Both the position numbers and the translations under genes were made by a program. From positions 124,001 to 188,000 of the forward strand of contig NZ_SZUU01000009.1 of the NCBI RefSeq assembly GCF_019583405.1: a DNA stretch of 64,000 nt. The letters run 5' to 3'. This DNA is from Bacteroides fragilis. Lineage in GTDB: Bacteria > Bacteroidota > Bacteroidia > Bacteroidales > Bacteroidaceae. Positions 42,959 to 52,214 of the stretch are shown one piece after another. Under the pieces are notes generated by a model. The model did not search any database. It saw only the letters and a program-made list of their open reading frames with translations, and was not told the origin of the DNA. Position 1 is the stretch's first letter, and each line of letters opens with the position of its first letter.

Positions 42959-42990
42959 CCGCCTTTGTAAAACTCTTACGCAGGCGGTTT
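42959..42990 (+). terminator. Terminator-like hairpin
   Basis: CCGCCT (42959-42964) pairs with AGGCGG (42982-42987), with an inner GTAA/TTAC stem, followed by only three T. It would terminate a short forward transcript including 42733-42888. Confidence 0.5.
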
Positions 42991-43059
42991 ATACATTATC
43001 GGATATTAAGACTCTGTTTGAACTTTTTTTGAATAAATTTTTATATAGGTTTTATCGGT

Positions 43060-43168
43060 CTGTTTTGAGTTTCTTTTCGGTTTATTCCCTCGTTTTATTC
43101 GTCACATAATCCGCTGTGCTTTTTACAAAAAAACGGGAAGATATCCTCGAAAACAAATCTCAAAACAG
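43060..43168. repeat. Long imperfect inverted repeat flanked by direct repeats
   Basis: Arms 43060-43079 (CTGTTTTGAGTTTCTTTTCG) and 43148-43168 match with one mismatch and one gap, and an inner CCCTCGTTTT/AAAACGGG pairing extends the stem. ATAGGTTTTA occurs at 43045-43054 and 43186-43195 on either side. It may be a small MITE-like insertion or a structured 3' end for the lipoprotein gene ending at 43193. Confidence 0.5.
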
Positions 43169-43192
43169 TCTTGAGCAAAATTTAAATAGGTT

Positions 43193-44755
43193 TTAAAGGG
43201 CAACGATTTTTTCAGCGAACGGCTTCCAGGCTTTGTCCTGCTTGTATGTTTCGATAAGGTTTTGGGGGACTTTTATCTTTTGAATTCCTTGCGGTACGGG
43301 GTAATAGTCGGCAGTAACCATCGTAGGCGACATTAGTGAAATCTCGTCCAGCGAAGTAGTATTTCCGAAAGCATTGAAGTCTAATGCCTTGACACTTACG
43401 GGTAAAATAAGAGTTTTTACTTGACACTTGTTCAGAGCACTTATTCCTATTTTAGCTATGCTTGCGGGAATTTTAAGAACAGTGAGTTTAGGAGAATGGT
43501 TAAAACATTCGCTCACTATTGCCGCCGTCCTGTCAACAGGCGAAGGTGTTGTCCGGGTTCCGTAAGTTTCGATGGTAGTAAGTTCGGGACAGCTGTAGAA
43601 AGAGCGGTCAATGTGGTAAATAGTATTCGGAAGGGTTACTTTCTGAATGGAGCTGCCGGAAAAAGCTTCCAGGTCAATCACTTCACTTCCTTCGGGCAGA
43701 GTCAATTCTTTCAAGTTCTTTGTCTCTATGAAAGCCGATGCACCTACAATCTTAAAAGTGGAAGGCAAAGATATAGAAGATATACCGGATTTCCCGAAAG
43801 CTCCGTTCTGTAGTTCTTTAACGGAAGTATGACTTATGTCGATAACATTCAGATCAGTACACCCGTAAAATGCTTCCTTTCCAACAATTTCCAAAGAAGC
43901 AGGCAGTGCTATTTCTTTTATTCCGGAAAATAAAAAGGCCTCTTCCGGCAATTCCTTAATCGATGTGTGACTTAAATCGACGATTTTCAGATTTCTGCAA
44001 TAAGCAAATGCTGCCTGCTCAATCGCACTCAAAGAGGCAGGGAACAGAAGCTCACTCGCTTTGATATTCTTATTATCAAAAGCCTTTGATCCTATTGTGC
44101 GAATACCATCCGGGAAGGTTATTGATGTAAAGTCGGAATCAATGACACTTACAACTTTATCTCCGTCTACTTTTACAGGTAATATTTGCACATCAAAAGA
44201 TACTTGTTTACCATCTAGTTCAAGTGTCACTATTTGAAGTTGTGCCGGTACGGAAGAATTGAAACCTTGTACCCAATCAGCAGATGCACCCGAATTCTCT
44301 TTTATCGTACCATCGGCATAGTTTATTTCGAGTACCATATTACTGAGGGAGAGAGGCTCTCCCAATGTATATACCGTTTTTGAAGGTAAAGTTTTAATTG
44401 AAATCGCCTGAATATCATTAACCAGTATCTGTATTTTAAAAGTAACGGTAAAATTACTTTTGTGCACCTCTAAAATCTGATCGTTTTCGGGAACCGTACT
44501 GTCGAATCCAGTGACTTCGTCTTTTTTTACAGGAACTACTTCAGATGTTTCGTTTGAATAAAATACTTTCAATGTCATATCGGATACATCCAACTCTTCT
44601 CCTACGAAATATATTCTTTTTCCAGGTAGTTTATCAATCTCGATTTTTACTATTGTATTGGGAATTAATTCGTTTGGAGAGTCTTTAGAACATGCACCCA
44701 AGAAAGTTATTGACATAAGGAAAACATAAATAAGGTAAAACTGCTTTTGCTTCAT
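43193..44755 (-). CDS. BspA-type leucine-rich-repeat lipoprotein with Ig-like domains
   Basis: The 520-residue protein has a lipobox (FLGAC, Cys about residue 22). Two bacterial Ig-like domains of the LPxKxxYxxGExL type follow (about 35-115 and 115-195; LPGKRIYFVGEELDVSDMTL and LPSKTVYTLGEPLSLSNMVL open them). About nine BspA/LRR_5 repeats run from 215 to 500 (AFAYCRNLKIVDLSHTSIKELP-type units). BspA-like proteins bind host matrix proteins or other bacteria in some species; the ligand here is unknown. Its stop codon lies inside the direct repeat flanking the downstream inverted repeat. No operon partner is evident. Confidence 0.88.
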   Translation of the reverse strand: MKQKQFYLIYVFLMSITFLGACSKDSPNELIPNTIVKIEIDKLPGKRIYFVGEELDVSDMTLKVFYSNETSEVVPVKKDEVTGFDSTVPENDQILEVHKSNFTVTFKIQILVNDIQAISIKTLPSKTVYTLGEPLSLSNMVLEINYADGTIKENSGASADWVQGFNSSVPAQLQIVTLELDGKQVSFDVQILPVKVDGDKVVSVIDSDFTSITFPDGIRTIGSKAFDNKNIKASELLFPASLSAIEQAAFAYCRNLKIVDLSHTSIKELPEEAFLFSGIKEIALPASLEIVGKEAFYGCTDLNVIDISHTSVKELQNGAFGKSGISSISLPSTFKIVGASAFIETKNLKELTLPEGSEVIDLEAFSGSSIQKVTLPNTIYHIDRSFYSCPELTTIETYGTRTTPSPVDRTAAIVSECFNHSPKLTVLKIPASIAKIGISALNKCQVKTLILPVSVKALDFNAFGNTTSLDEISLMSPTMVTADYYPVPQGIQKIKVPQNLIETYKQDKAWKPFAEKIVAL

Positions 44756-45161
44756 CTTTTTCTATTTTTAATGTGGACATAATTATCCTTAAACTAAGGA
44801 ACAAGAATAAAGGGGAAATGTTCTTGATGTTATTCGGCACAAAATGTTTCTATATAATAGTAATATTACTAATTTGTTAGCTGTCAGTGAGTTTTTCGAT
44901 TGGCGCTTTTGGGAAATCTTTGGAGAACTTTTTGCTGACGATAGGCTTTTACAGTGTAATACGTCGTTATTGATTATTTTTCTAACTCTTTCTACACTTA
45001 TATCTATTTCCTTTCTGCCAGATGTCGGAAGTTTTGTATAAGCAAATGGCTGCGTCTCGCATCAAAGTACTCCGTTTTTGATAACTTCATTTATTTCCAC
45101 TTAAATAGGCCATAGACGGATCCGATACCCTGTATCGCTATAGTTGTTTGCCTTCATCTAT

Positions 45162-45580
45162 TTGTCGAAATGCTCTATAGCGATAAGATTCATTATAATC
45201 ATTGGTAAATCGCTTTCGGCTGTTTCGAATACTTTTAATGTATCTTTGTTCATTTGGGCATAACTTTTCCATTCTTCTACTGGAAGTTCCTCTATACGAT
45301 TGCACATAAAGTTATTAAAAATGAATACATAGGGTGGACGTTTTTTTGTTGGATAAGTGCTGTCTTTTATTAAGACGCTGTGTAATAGTTGTTATTCTCA
45401 ATGTAGAATAACCTTTTGTGTGTTCAATTTAAAGGTTGGTCTTTTATTCATCATTGCAGCGTCCGTACGGGCAACGACTTTTCCGTTATACCATTCTGAG
45501 ACATTGTTCAGTTGATATTCCGTTTTGATATATGCTTCTTGCTTTTTTGTTGAGATACACAACAAGACAGGAAATTATTT
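45162..45580 (-). pseudogene. Frameshifted remnant of an unknown gene
   Basis: Three reverse-strand reading frames join into one plausible protein. The first ends KRPTFKLNTQKVILH, a short bridge reads IENNNYYTAS, and the last continues LIKDSTYPTKKRPPYVF to IEHFDK and a stop at about 45162. Two frame changes near 45395-45415 break it. The start (VLLCISTKKQEAY) resembles the end of a lipoprotein signal. I do not recognise the family. Confidence 0.5.
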
Positions 45581-45750
45581 CCTGTTGTTGGTTTTGCCTT
45601 TAGAATAGTAAAGGATAATATTACCATAAGCTATACTTTTGTGACACCCCATCGGACACTTCCAATGATTTAGATGTGGTTCGGTTTCACTTTTTTATAG
45701 CAGTTTGTAAACTGCCCTATATGATGACTCTTTTATATCTTTTATGAAAG

Positions 45751-45823
45751 AGCCGCTAGCCAGACTTGAACTGGCGACCTACGCGTTACGAATGCGTTGC
45801 TCTACCGACTGAGCTATAGCGGC
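45751..45823 (-). tRNA. tRNA-Thr (anticodon CGT)
   Basis: The reverse strand folds as a 73-base tRNA: acceptor GCCGCTA/TAGCGGC, D-stem GCTC/GAGC, anticodon loop TTCGTAA with anticodon CGT reading ACG, and T-arm GCCAG TTCAAGT CTGGC. The CCA end is not encoded, as usual in Bacteroides. Confidence 0.95.
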
Positions 45824-46021
45824 GTGACACTTTACCGTTTACGGCGTGCAAAATTACAGCTTTATTTTTAAAAACAAAATGAATCTATACTTTTTTCGTG
45901 ATAATTTCTCTGAAATGTTTATAAAATAAAAAGGTTAGGGATTAAATTAGAAAATAGTTGTAGATTCAAATATTTAAACTCATATTTGCATATTTACTGA
46001 TAAATCTACTTTTATATTACT

Positions 46022-47926
46022 ATGAATATACGATTTTATTATAAGTATCTTTCATCGCGAGTTGCTTCAAAATGGCTGATACTTGCTGTCGATGTTCTTT
46101 TAGTGATCTTTTCAATGTTTCTGGCAAGCCTTTTGCAAATAGGTCTGTCAGCATTAGTCTTTGAGTTTTCGTTGTGGGTGTGGACAACACTATTTTGTGT
46201 AATATTCAATGTGTGCTTCTTTCATCTGAATCGTACTTATGTAGGGGTCATTCGATATTCTTCCTTTATTGATATTTCTCGTATTTTTATTTCCTTAACT
46301 TTGGGATATTCGGTTACCTGTGTAGGCAATTTGCTTTGGATGGGGTGGAGTGCACGAGAAGTATTGCCGATTAGTGTTATTCTTACAGCTTATATCGTTA
46401 ATTTTTCCTTAATGGTCTGTTTGCGTATTTTGGTGAAAATGATCCATGAGTTGATGACCTTCGATCGTAGACATAGTATTCGGGTGTTTGTATATGGTTC
46501 GAAGGGATCTGGTATTAATATCGCTAAATCATTACGAGTTAGTAGAAGCAATCATTTTAGATTAAAAGGATTTATTTCAGACGATACAGGCTTTATAGGG
46601 AAACAAACGATGGGGTGTAGGGTATATGCGAATAATGAATCTCTGTTTGATATTTTAGAAGAAGAGAGAATTGAAGCTATTATTGTTTCTTCTGAGAAAG
46701 TGCACCGACTTGAAACCTCCGGTATGATTGACCGATTGATAGCCGAGGATATTCGTATCCTTACTGTTCCTCCATTCAATGATATAGGAAAGGAAGGTAT
46801 GCAAATAAAGGATATTCAGATAGAAGATTTGTTACAGAGAGACCCTATCCATGTAGATATTCGAAAAATATCTTCCCATATAGAAGGAAAGAGAATAATG
46901 ATTACGGGAGCTGCCGGTTCAATTGGGCGTGAAATGGTGAGGCAGATAGCCGGATTGAATCCATATAAATTAATTTTGGTTGATCAGGCAGAATCACCTT
47001 TGCATAATGTACAATTGGAACTGTTGGATAATTGGCGGGATATTGATGCTAAAATGCTGGTTGCCGATGTGACTAACCAAACGCGAATGGAATCAATCTT
47101 TAAAGAGTATCGTCCGCAGTATGTTTTCCATGCTGCTGCCTATAAACATGTGCCCATGATGGAAGATAATGTATCTGAAGCCATACAGGTGAATGTGTTG
47201 GGTACTCGCATTATGGCTGACTTAGCTGTAAAATATGGTGTAGAAAAGTTTGTGATGGTCTCTACGGATAAGGCTGTCAATCCGACTAACGTTATGGGAT
47301 GTAGTAAAAGACTTGCTGAGATTTATGTTCAGTCCCTTGCACATCAATTATCTAAATATGCCAATGATGGGGCATTAGTGAAATTTATCACAACCCGTTT
47401 TGGAAATGTGCTTGGCTCGAACGGATCTGTGATACCTAGATTTAAACAACAGATAGAGAAAGGAGGACCTGTTACTGTAACACATCCTCAGGTTATACGT
47501 TATTTTATGACTATTCCGGAAGCTTGTCAATTGGTATTGGAAGCTGGAAGTATGGGAAATGGAGGTGAAATCTATATTTTTGATATGGGCAATCCTGTGA
47601 AGATTGTTGATTTAGCTAAAAGAATGATTTATTTGAGTGGGCAGAAAAATATAAAAATTGAGTTTACCGGATTGCGGCATGGTGAGAAGCTATATGAAGA
47701 GTTATTGAATGTGAAAGAGTCTACTTGTCCTACTTATCATGAAAAAATAATGATAGCCAAAGTTCGTGAATATGATTATGAAGAGGTTAAGCAAGAAATT
47801 CAAAAGTTAATAGATTTGAGCTATACTTCTGACACCATGGGAATTGTCGCTTCTATGAAAAAGATAGTTCCTGAATTTGTAAGCAAGAATTCGGAGTTTG
47901 AGATATTAGATAAAGCCTCTTTTTAA
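46022..47926 (+). CDS. Membrane nucleotide-sugar 4,6-dehydratase (WbpM/CapD-like)
   Basis: The 634-residue protein has about four N-terminal membrane segments (15-150), a first Rossmann-like domain (about 155-270) and a catalytic SDR domain beginning ITGAAGSIGREMV (about 291). STDKAVNPTNVMGCSKR carries the Ser, the Met and Lys that replace the classical Tyr/Lys pair in this subfamily. Such enzymes make UDP-4-keto-6-deoxy-GlcNAc type precursors that lead to QuiNAc or FucNAc, often the first sugar of a surface glycan. It opens a five-gene polysaccharide operon and is 114 bases from the export gene. Confidence 0.92.
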   Translation: MNIRFYYKYLSSRVASKWLILAVDVLLVIFSMFLASLLQIGLSALVFEFSLWVWTTLFCVIFNVCFFHLNRTYVGVIRYSSFIDISRIFISLTLGYSVTCVGNLLWMGWSAREVLPISVILTAYIVNFSLMVCLRILVKMIHELMTFDRRHSIRVFVYGSKGSGINIAKSLRVSRSNHFRLKGFISDDTGFIGKQTMGCRVYANNESLFDILEEERIEAIIVSSEKVHRLETSGMIDRLIAEDIRILTVPPFNDIGKEGMQIKDIQIEDLLQRDPIHVDIRKISSHIEGKRIMITGAAGSIGREMVRQIAGLNPYKLILVDQAESPLHNVQLELLDNWRDIDAKMLVADVTNQTRMESIFKEYRPQYVFHAAAYKHVPMMEDNVSEAIQVNVLGTRIMADLAVKYGVEKFVMVSTDKAVNPTNVMGCSKRLAEIYVQSLAHQLSKYANDGALVKFITTRFGNVLGSNGSVIPRFKQQIEKGGPVTVTHPQVIRYFMTIPEACQLVLEAGSMGNGGEIYIFDMGNPVKIVDLAKRMIYLSGQKNIKIEFTGLRHGEKLYEELLNVKESTCPTYHEKIMIAKVREYDYEEVKQEIQKLIDLSYTSDTMGIVASMKKIVPEFVSKNSEFEILDKASF

Positions 47927-47980
47927 TCTATTTTCGAAAACTTAGGAATGAAATAAATGTATATTATGAAAATAATATAT

Positions 47981-47988
47981 TACCTTTG
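47981..47988 (+). promoter_or_regulatory. -7 element upstream of the export gene
   Basis: TACCTTTG matches TAnnTTTG, 52 bases before the ATG at 48041, suggesting internal initiation within the operon. No clear -33 box is seen. Confidence 0.5.
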
Positions 47989-48040
47989 TGGCCGATTTAT
48001 AATTTATTAGAGGAACACTAAAGATTAATCAGAATATCTT

Positions 48041-50590
48041 ATGCGTAGATTTATTACACTATTCTTCTTGATTTTCACCTTGTCCGGAGTGGCTGTAGCT
48101 CAGCAAATGTCCGATGATCAGGTCGTGCAGTATGTAAAAGATGCTCAAAAGATGGGTAAAACTCAGAAGCAGATTACAACAGAGTTGATGAGAAGGGGCG
48201 TTACGAAAGAACAAGTCGAACGCATTCAGGAAAAATATGAAAATGGAAGTGGCAGTACCGGTACACAGAGCAACCAGAACTCAACAAAGTCGCGTACGCG
48301 TACTCAGCAAAATGATGAAAGTGGTTACTCAAATCGCTCTCAAAAAAATCTGAAAGATCAGAAAAATCAAAAGAATCAGAAGAATATAAAAGGGCTTCGT
48401 CAGTCGAACAATCAGAAAAACAAGCGTGGAATGGGGGATGAGAACCAGGAAATGACAGATGAAGACATGATGAATGACGAAGACTGGTCTGACGAGTACA
48501 CCGTGAAGCCGGAAGAGGATCCGACTCAACAAATTTTCGGACATAATATTTTTACGAACGAGAACCTTACATTTGAACCCAATCTAAATATAGCAACTCC
48601 TGTAAGCTATCGTTTGGGACCTGGAGACGAGGTGATTATAGATGTGTGGGGAGCTTCTCAGACTACAATCAGACAAACCATTTCTCCGGAGGGTAGTATT
48701 TTAGTCGATAATCTTGGTCCTATTTACCTAAGTGGAATGACTGTTCGTGAGGCTAATAATGCGGTACGTCGTGAATTTGCGAAAATCTACGCAGGTATAT
48801 CCGGTCCGAATCCTAATACTTCAGTTGATCTGACGTTAGGCAATATCCGTACTATTCAAATTAGTATTATGGGAGAAGTTGCTGTTCCGGGTACTTATGC
48901 GCTCTCGGCATTCTCTTCTGTATTCCATGCTCTCTATCGTGCCGGTGGTGTTAATAAGATAGGTAGTTTACGTAGTATTAAAGTTGTGCGTAACGGCAAA
49001 AAAATAGCAGATCTGGATGTTTACGATTTCATAATGAAGGGGAAACTGAATGACGATGTCCGTTTGCAAGACGGTGATGTGGTCATTGTTGATCCATATG
49101 AATCTTTAGTGCAGATTACCGGTAAGGTAAAACGTCCGATGTTTTATGAGATGAAGCCTTCTGAGACAATGGCTACTATTTTAAAATATTCAGGTGGTTT
49201 TACCGGGGATGCTTATAAAAAAGCTATACGCTTAATTCGTAAAACAGGTCGTGAGCATCAGGTTTATAATGTAGATGAAATGGATTATTCGGTATTTAAA
49301 CTGGATGATGGAGATGTGCTGGCTGTGGATTCGGTATTGGAACGTTTTGAAAACCGTGTTGAAGTCCGTGGCGCTGTTTATCGTGCCGGTATGTACCAAA
49401 TCGATGGAACTGTAAACACAGTAAAACAATTAATAAAGAAAGCTGAAGGAGTGAGAGGTGATGCTTTCTTAAACCGTGCTATCATCGATCGTGAGAATGA
49501 TGATCTTACTCATGAGATGATTCAAATTGATTTAAAGGGATTGTTGAATGGTACTGTAGCTGATATTCCTCTTCAGAAAAATGATATCCTTTATATTCCG
49601 AGTATTGAAGATTTGAAGGAGGAAGCAACCCTTACGATTCATGGTGAAGTAGCCAATCCGGGTACTTATTTGTATTCATCCAATATGTCGGTTGAAGACC
49701 TTGTTTTACAAGCCGGAGGATTATTGGAGGCAGCTTCGACAGCCCGTGTGGATGTGTCCCGACGAATAAAAAATTCAAAAAGTACTGAATTGAGTAATGT
49801 AGTTGGTAAGACTTTCTCTTTTGAATTGAAAGATGGTTTTCTTGTAGGAGGTGATCAGGATTTCCATTTGGAACCCTTTGACGAAGTATATATTCGTCGT
49901 AGCCCTGCTTATCATCAACAACAGAATGTTACAGTTGGCGGCGAGGTCTTATTTGGTGGACGTTATGCGCTATCAAAGAAAAACGAACGTCTTAGTGATC
50001 TGATTTCTAAAGCGGGCGGCATTACTCAAGATGCTTATGTAAAAGGTGCTCGTCTGATTCGTAAAATGACAGAAGAAGAGTTGCGCCGCAAGGAGGATGC
50101 GCTTCGTATGGCTAATAAGGGTGGAGCTGATTCTATTTCTGTTAAGACCCTTGATGTCTCTGATACTTATTCTGTCGGTATTGAGTTGGAAAAGGCTTTG
50201 GCTAATCCGGGGTCAGACTTTGATATGGTATTACGTGAAGGCGATATTTTGTTTGTGCCGGAATATGTAAGTACCGTCAAAATCAATGGTGCTGTGATGT
50301 ATCCCAATACAGTATTATATAAGAAAGGCGAAAGCTTGAAATATTATATTAATCAGGCCGGTGGTTTTGCAAGTCTTGCAAAGAAAAAAAGAGCTTTTGT
50401 GGTTTATATGAATGGAACAGTTTCTCGTTTACGTACAAAAAATTCCAAAGCGATAGAACCCGGATGTGAAATTATCGTGCCAAGTAAAGATCCGAAGAAG
50501 AGAATGTCGGCAGCCGAAATTATAGGAATGGGTACTTCTGCTGCTTCATTAGCAACTATGATTGCAACGATGGTTAACCTCTTTAAGTAA
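48041..50590 (+). CDS. Large SLBB-domain polysaccharide export protein (Wza-like)
   Basis: The 849-residue protein has a signal peptide (cut near VAVAQQ) and no lipobox, then a Gln/Asn/Lys-rich low-complexity segment (about 70-130). The Poly_export domain (about 185-270; YRLGPGDEVIIDVWG) follows, then about five SLBB repeats to residue 810 and a C-terminal hydrophobic stretch (ASLATMIATMVNLF). Classical Wza is about 380 residues with two SLBB-type domains, so this belongs to the long form common in Bacteroidetes. It should form the outer-membrane conduit for a polysaccharide. It is 5 bases from the Wzz-like gene. Confidence 0.92.
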   Translation: MRRFITLFFLIFTLSGVAVAQQMSDDQVVQYVKDAQKMGKTQKQITTELMRRGVTKEQVERIQEKYENGSGSTGTQSNQNSTKSRTRTQQNDESGYSNRSQKNLKDQKNQKNQKNIKGLRQSNNQKNKRGMGDENQEMTDEDMMNDEDWSDEYTVKPEEDPTQQIFGHNIFTNENLTFEPNLNIATPVSYRLGPGDEVIIDVWGASQTTIRQTISPEGSILVDNLGPIYLSGMTVREANNAVRREFAKIYAGISGPNPNTSVDLTLGNIRTIQISIMGEVAVPGTYALSAFSSVFHALYRAGGVNKIGSLRSIKVVRNGKKIADLDVYDFIMKGKLNDDVRLQDGDVVIVDPYESLVQITGKVKRPMFYEMKPSETMATILKYSGGFTGDAYKKAIRLIRKTGREHQVYNVDEMDYSVFKLDDGDVLAVDSVLERFENRVEVRGAVYRAGMYQIDGTVNTVKQLIKKAEGVRGDAFLNRAIIDRENDDLTHEMIQIDLKGLLNGTVADIPLQKNDILYIPSIEDLKEEATLTIHGEVANPGTYLYSSNMSVEDLVLQAGGLLEAASTARVDVSRRIKNSKSTELSNVVGKTFSFELKDGFLVGGDQDFHLEPFDEVYIRRSPAYHQQQNVTVGGEVLFGGRYALSKKNERLSDLISKAGGITQDAYVKGARLIRKMTEEELRRKEDALRMANKGGADSISVKTLDVSDTYSVGIELEKALANPGSDFDMVLREGDILFVPEYVSTVKINGAVMYPNTVLYKKGESLKYYINQAGGFASLAKKKRAFVVYMNGTVSRLRTKNSKAIEPGCEIIVPSKDPKKRMSAAEIIGMGTSAASLATMIATMVNLFK

Positions 50591-50595
50591 TAACT

Positions 50596-51708
50596 ATGAC
50601 TGAAGATAAGAATATAAATAAAACGACTCCGCAATCTGAGGAACAAGAAATTGATCTGATAGAGTTGGCTCAGAAAGTTTGGGCCGGTCGTAAATTGGTA
50701 TTAAAGGTTTGTGGTGTTGCCGTGTTAGTAGGACTTGTAGTGGCTTTTAGTATTCCTAAAGAGTATTCTACAAGTGTAACACTGGCACCGGAAACAGGTA
50801 GCAAGTCTTCTACAGGAGGCATGGGGGCATTAGCTGCTATGGCCGGTATTAATCTTGGCAGTTCAACCGGAGAAGATGCACTTTCTCCCGAATTGTATCC
50901 TGATATTGTTAGTTCCACACCTTTTCTATTGGAAATGTTCGATGTGAAGGTTGCTGATCAGAAAGGCAAGATTAATACAACTCTGTATGAGTACTTGGAT
51001 AAATATCAACGGGCTCCTTGGTGGGGAGCGGTTGCATCAGCTCCTTTCAAAGCATTAGGTTGGGTTGTATCTTTGTTTAAAGATACAACGGAGGAACAGG
51101 GAGATGCAAAGATAGATCCTTTCTATTTGACTGCAGATCAAGCTGGAATAGCAGATGCTTTGAGTCATCGTATATCTGTTTCAGTAGACAAGAAAACAGG
51201 AGTAACTACCCTTTCTGTGACCATGCAGGACCCATTAATTTCTGCGGCTTTAACAGATACAGTAATGCGTTGTTTGCAAAATTATATAACTGATTATCGC
51301 ACAAACAAAGCACGCCATGATTTGGCCTTTACGGAGAAGCTATTTGATGAAGCTCAAGGAAATTATTATGAAGCTCAGCAGAAATATGCTCACTTTCTGG
51401 ATGGTAACCAGAATATCATTATGCAGAGTTTTCGTTCAGAGCAAGAACGTTTGCAAAATGAGGTGAATTTGGCTTATGGCGTATTCACTCAGATAGCGCA
51501 ACAACTGCAAATGGCGAAAGCTAAAGTACAGGAAATAACTCCTGTTTATACTGTAGTACAACCTGCTACAGTTCCTTTGAGACCGGCTAAACCTAATAAA
51601 ATCATGATTTTAATTGGTTTTGTGTTCTTAGCGGGTGTAGGTAGTATAGGATGGATTCTCTTTGTTAAAGATTTATTGAACGGATGGAAGAAACAGCCAG
51701 AAAAATAA
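50596..51708 (+). CDS. Chain-length determinant protein (Wzz/PCP family)
   Basis: The 370-residue inner-membrane protein has an N-terminal membrane helix (VLKVCGVAVLVGLVVAFSIP, about 35-54), a long periplasmic domain with coiled-coil segments (about 225-310) and a C-terminal helix (IMILIGFVFLAGVGSIGWIL, about 334-353) preceded by the Pro-rich VQPATVPLRPAKPN motif typical of Wzz proteins. There is no fused tyrosine kinase. It controls polymer length and contacts the export channel. Its last 25 bases overlap the upxY-like gene. Confidence 0.92.
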   Translation: MTEDKNINKTTPQSEEQEIDLIELAQKVWAGRKLVLKVCGVAVLVGLVVAFSIPKEYSTSVTLAPETGSKSSTGGMGALAAMAGINLGSSTGEDALSPELYPDIVSSTPFLLEMFDVKVADQKGKINTTLYEYLDKYQRAPWWGAVASAPFKALGWVVSLFKDTTEEQGDAKIDPFYLTADQAGIADALSHRISVSVDKKTGVTTLSVTMQDPLISAALTDTVMRCLQNYITDYRTNKARHDLAFTEKLFDEAQGNYYEAQQKYAHFLDGNQNIIMQSFRSEQERLQNEVNLAYGVFTQIAQQLQMAKAKVQEITPVYTVVQPATVPLRPAKPNKIMILIGFVFLAGVGSIGWILFVKDLLNGWKKQPEK

Positions 51709-52214
51709 AAGAAAATGCTTCTTGCTGGTATGCTGTATATACAGCACCGAGAGCAGAGAAGAAAGTGAAGGAACAGCTGGATAAGATAGGCGTTGAAAAC
51801 TATTTGCCTCTTCAACCGGTAGTTCGTTTGTGGAACAATCGCAAGAAAAAGATTTTCATTCCTGTTGTTCCGGGATGTCTATTTGTGCACATCTCCTCTG
51901 AAGAGATTGTTCATGTAGCCGATATTCATGGAGTAGCTTTTTTACTGAAGGAAAAGGGACAATATGTTTCTATACCGGAAGTTCAAATGGAGACTTTCAA
52001 GACTATGATAGAGCACTCTTGCGAACTGGTCGAATTTGCTCCAAATGAGTTTGTTCCTGGAACCATAGTGCGAGTAATAAGTGGACAGTTACAAGGATTG
52101 GAGGCTGAATTGGTTGAGTGCCAAGGAAATAATAAGTTGTTACTGCGAGTTGAAGGGTTGGGATGCGCTTTGGTTACAGTCTCAACGGACTCTGTAGCTT
52201 CAAAAGAGGAGTGA
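51684..52214 (+). CDS. UpxY-family transcription antiterminator (NusG-like)
   Basis: The 176-residue protein has an N-terminal NusG domain (WYAVYTAPRAEKKVKEQLDKIGVENYLPLQ; VPGCLFVHI) and a C-terminal KOW domain (FVPGTIVRVISGQLQGLEAELVE). UpxY proteins bind RNA polymerase and let it read through long capsule operons, and are normally the first gene of such an operon. Here it lies fourth, overlapping the wzz-like gene by 25 bases and the cupin gene by one. No UpxZ partner is present and no glycosyltransferase genes follow. That placement is unusual. Confidence 0.9.
   Translation: MEETARKIKENASCWYAVYTAPRAEKKVKEQLDKIGVENYLPLQPVVRLWNNRKKKIFIPVVPGCLFVHISSEEIVHVADIHGVAFLLKEKGQYVSIPEVQMETFKTMIEHSCELVEFAPNEFVPGTIVRVISGQLQGLEAELVECQGNNKLLLRVEGLGCALVTVSTDSVASKEE

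Larger units (their letters stand above)
42588..43192. other. Intergenic region with a possible small gene and two hairpins
   Basis: About 600 bases. It holds a 51-codon frame (42733-42888), a terminator-like hairpin (42959-42990) and a long imperfect inverted repeat (43060-43168) flanked by 10-bp direct repeats. No other gene is supported. Confidence 0.5.
44756..46021. other. Gene-poor region with remnants and tRNA-Thr
   Basis: About 1.27 kb. From 44844 to 45041 both strands are open but neither translation is recognisable. From about 45162 to 45580 the reverse strand carries a frameshifted gene remnant. A tRNA-Thr lies at 45751-45823. The remaining 200 bases lead into the polysaccharide operon and contain CATATTTG at about 45982-45989, a near -7 box. 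Confidence 0.55.

Noticed and set aside
44844..45041. 65-codon forward frame
   Set aside because: The opposite strand is equally open, the translation matches nothing I know, and no start signals are seen.
52163..52213. Longer N-terminus for the WbuC-like protein
   Set aside because: The extension lies inside the antiterminator gene in another frame; the ATG at 52214 has a good ribosome-binding site and overlaps the upstream stop.
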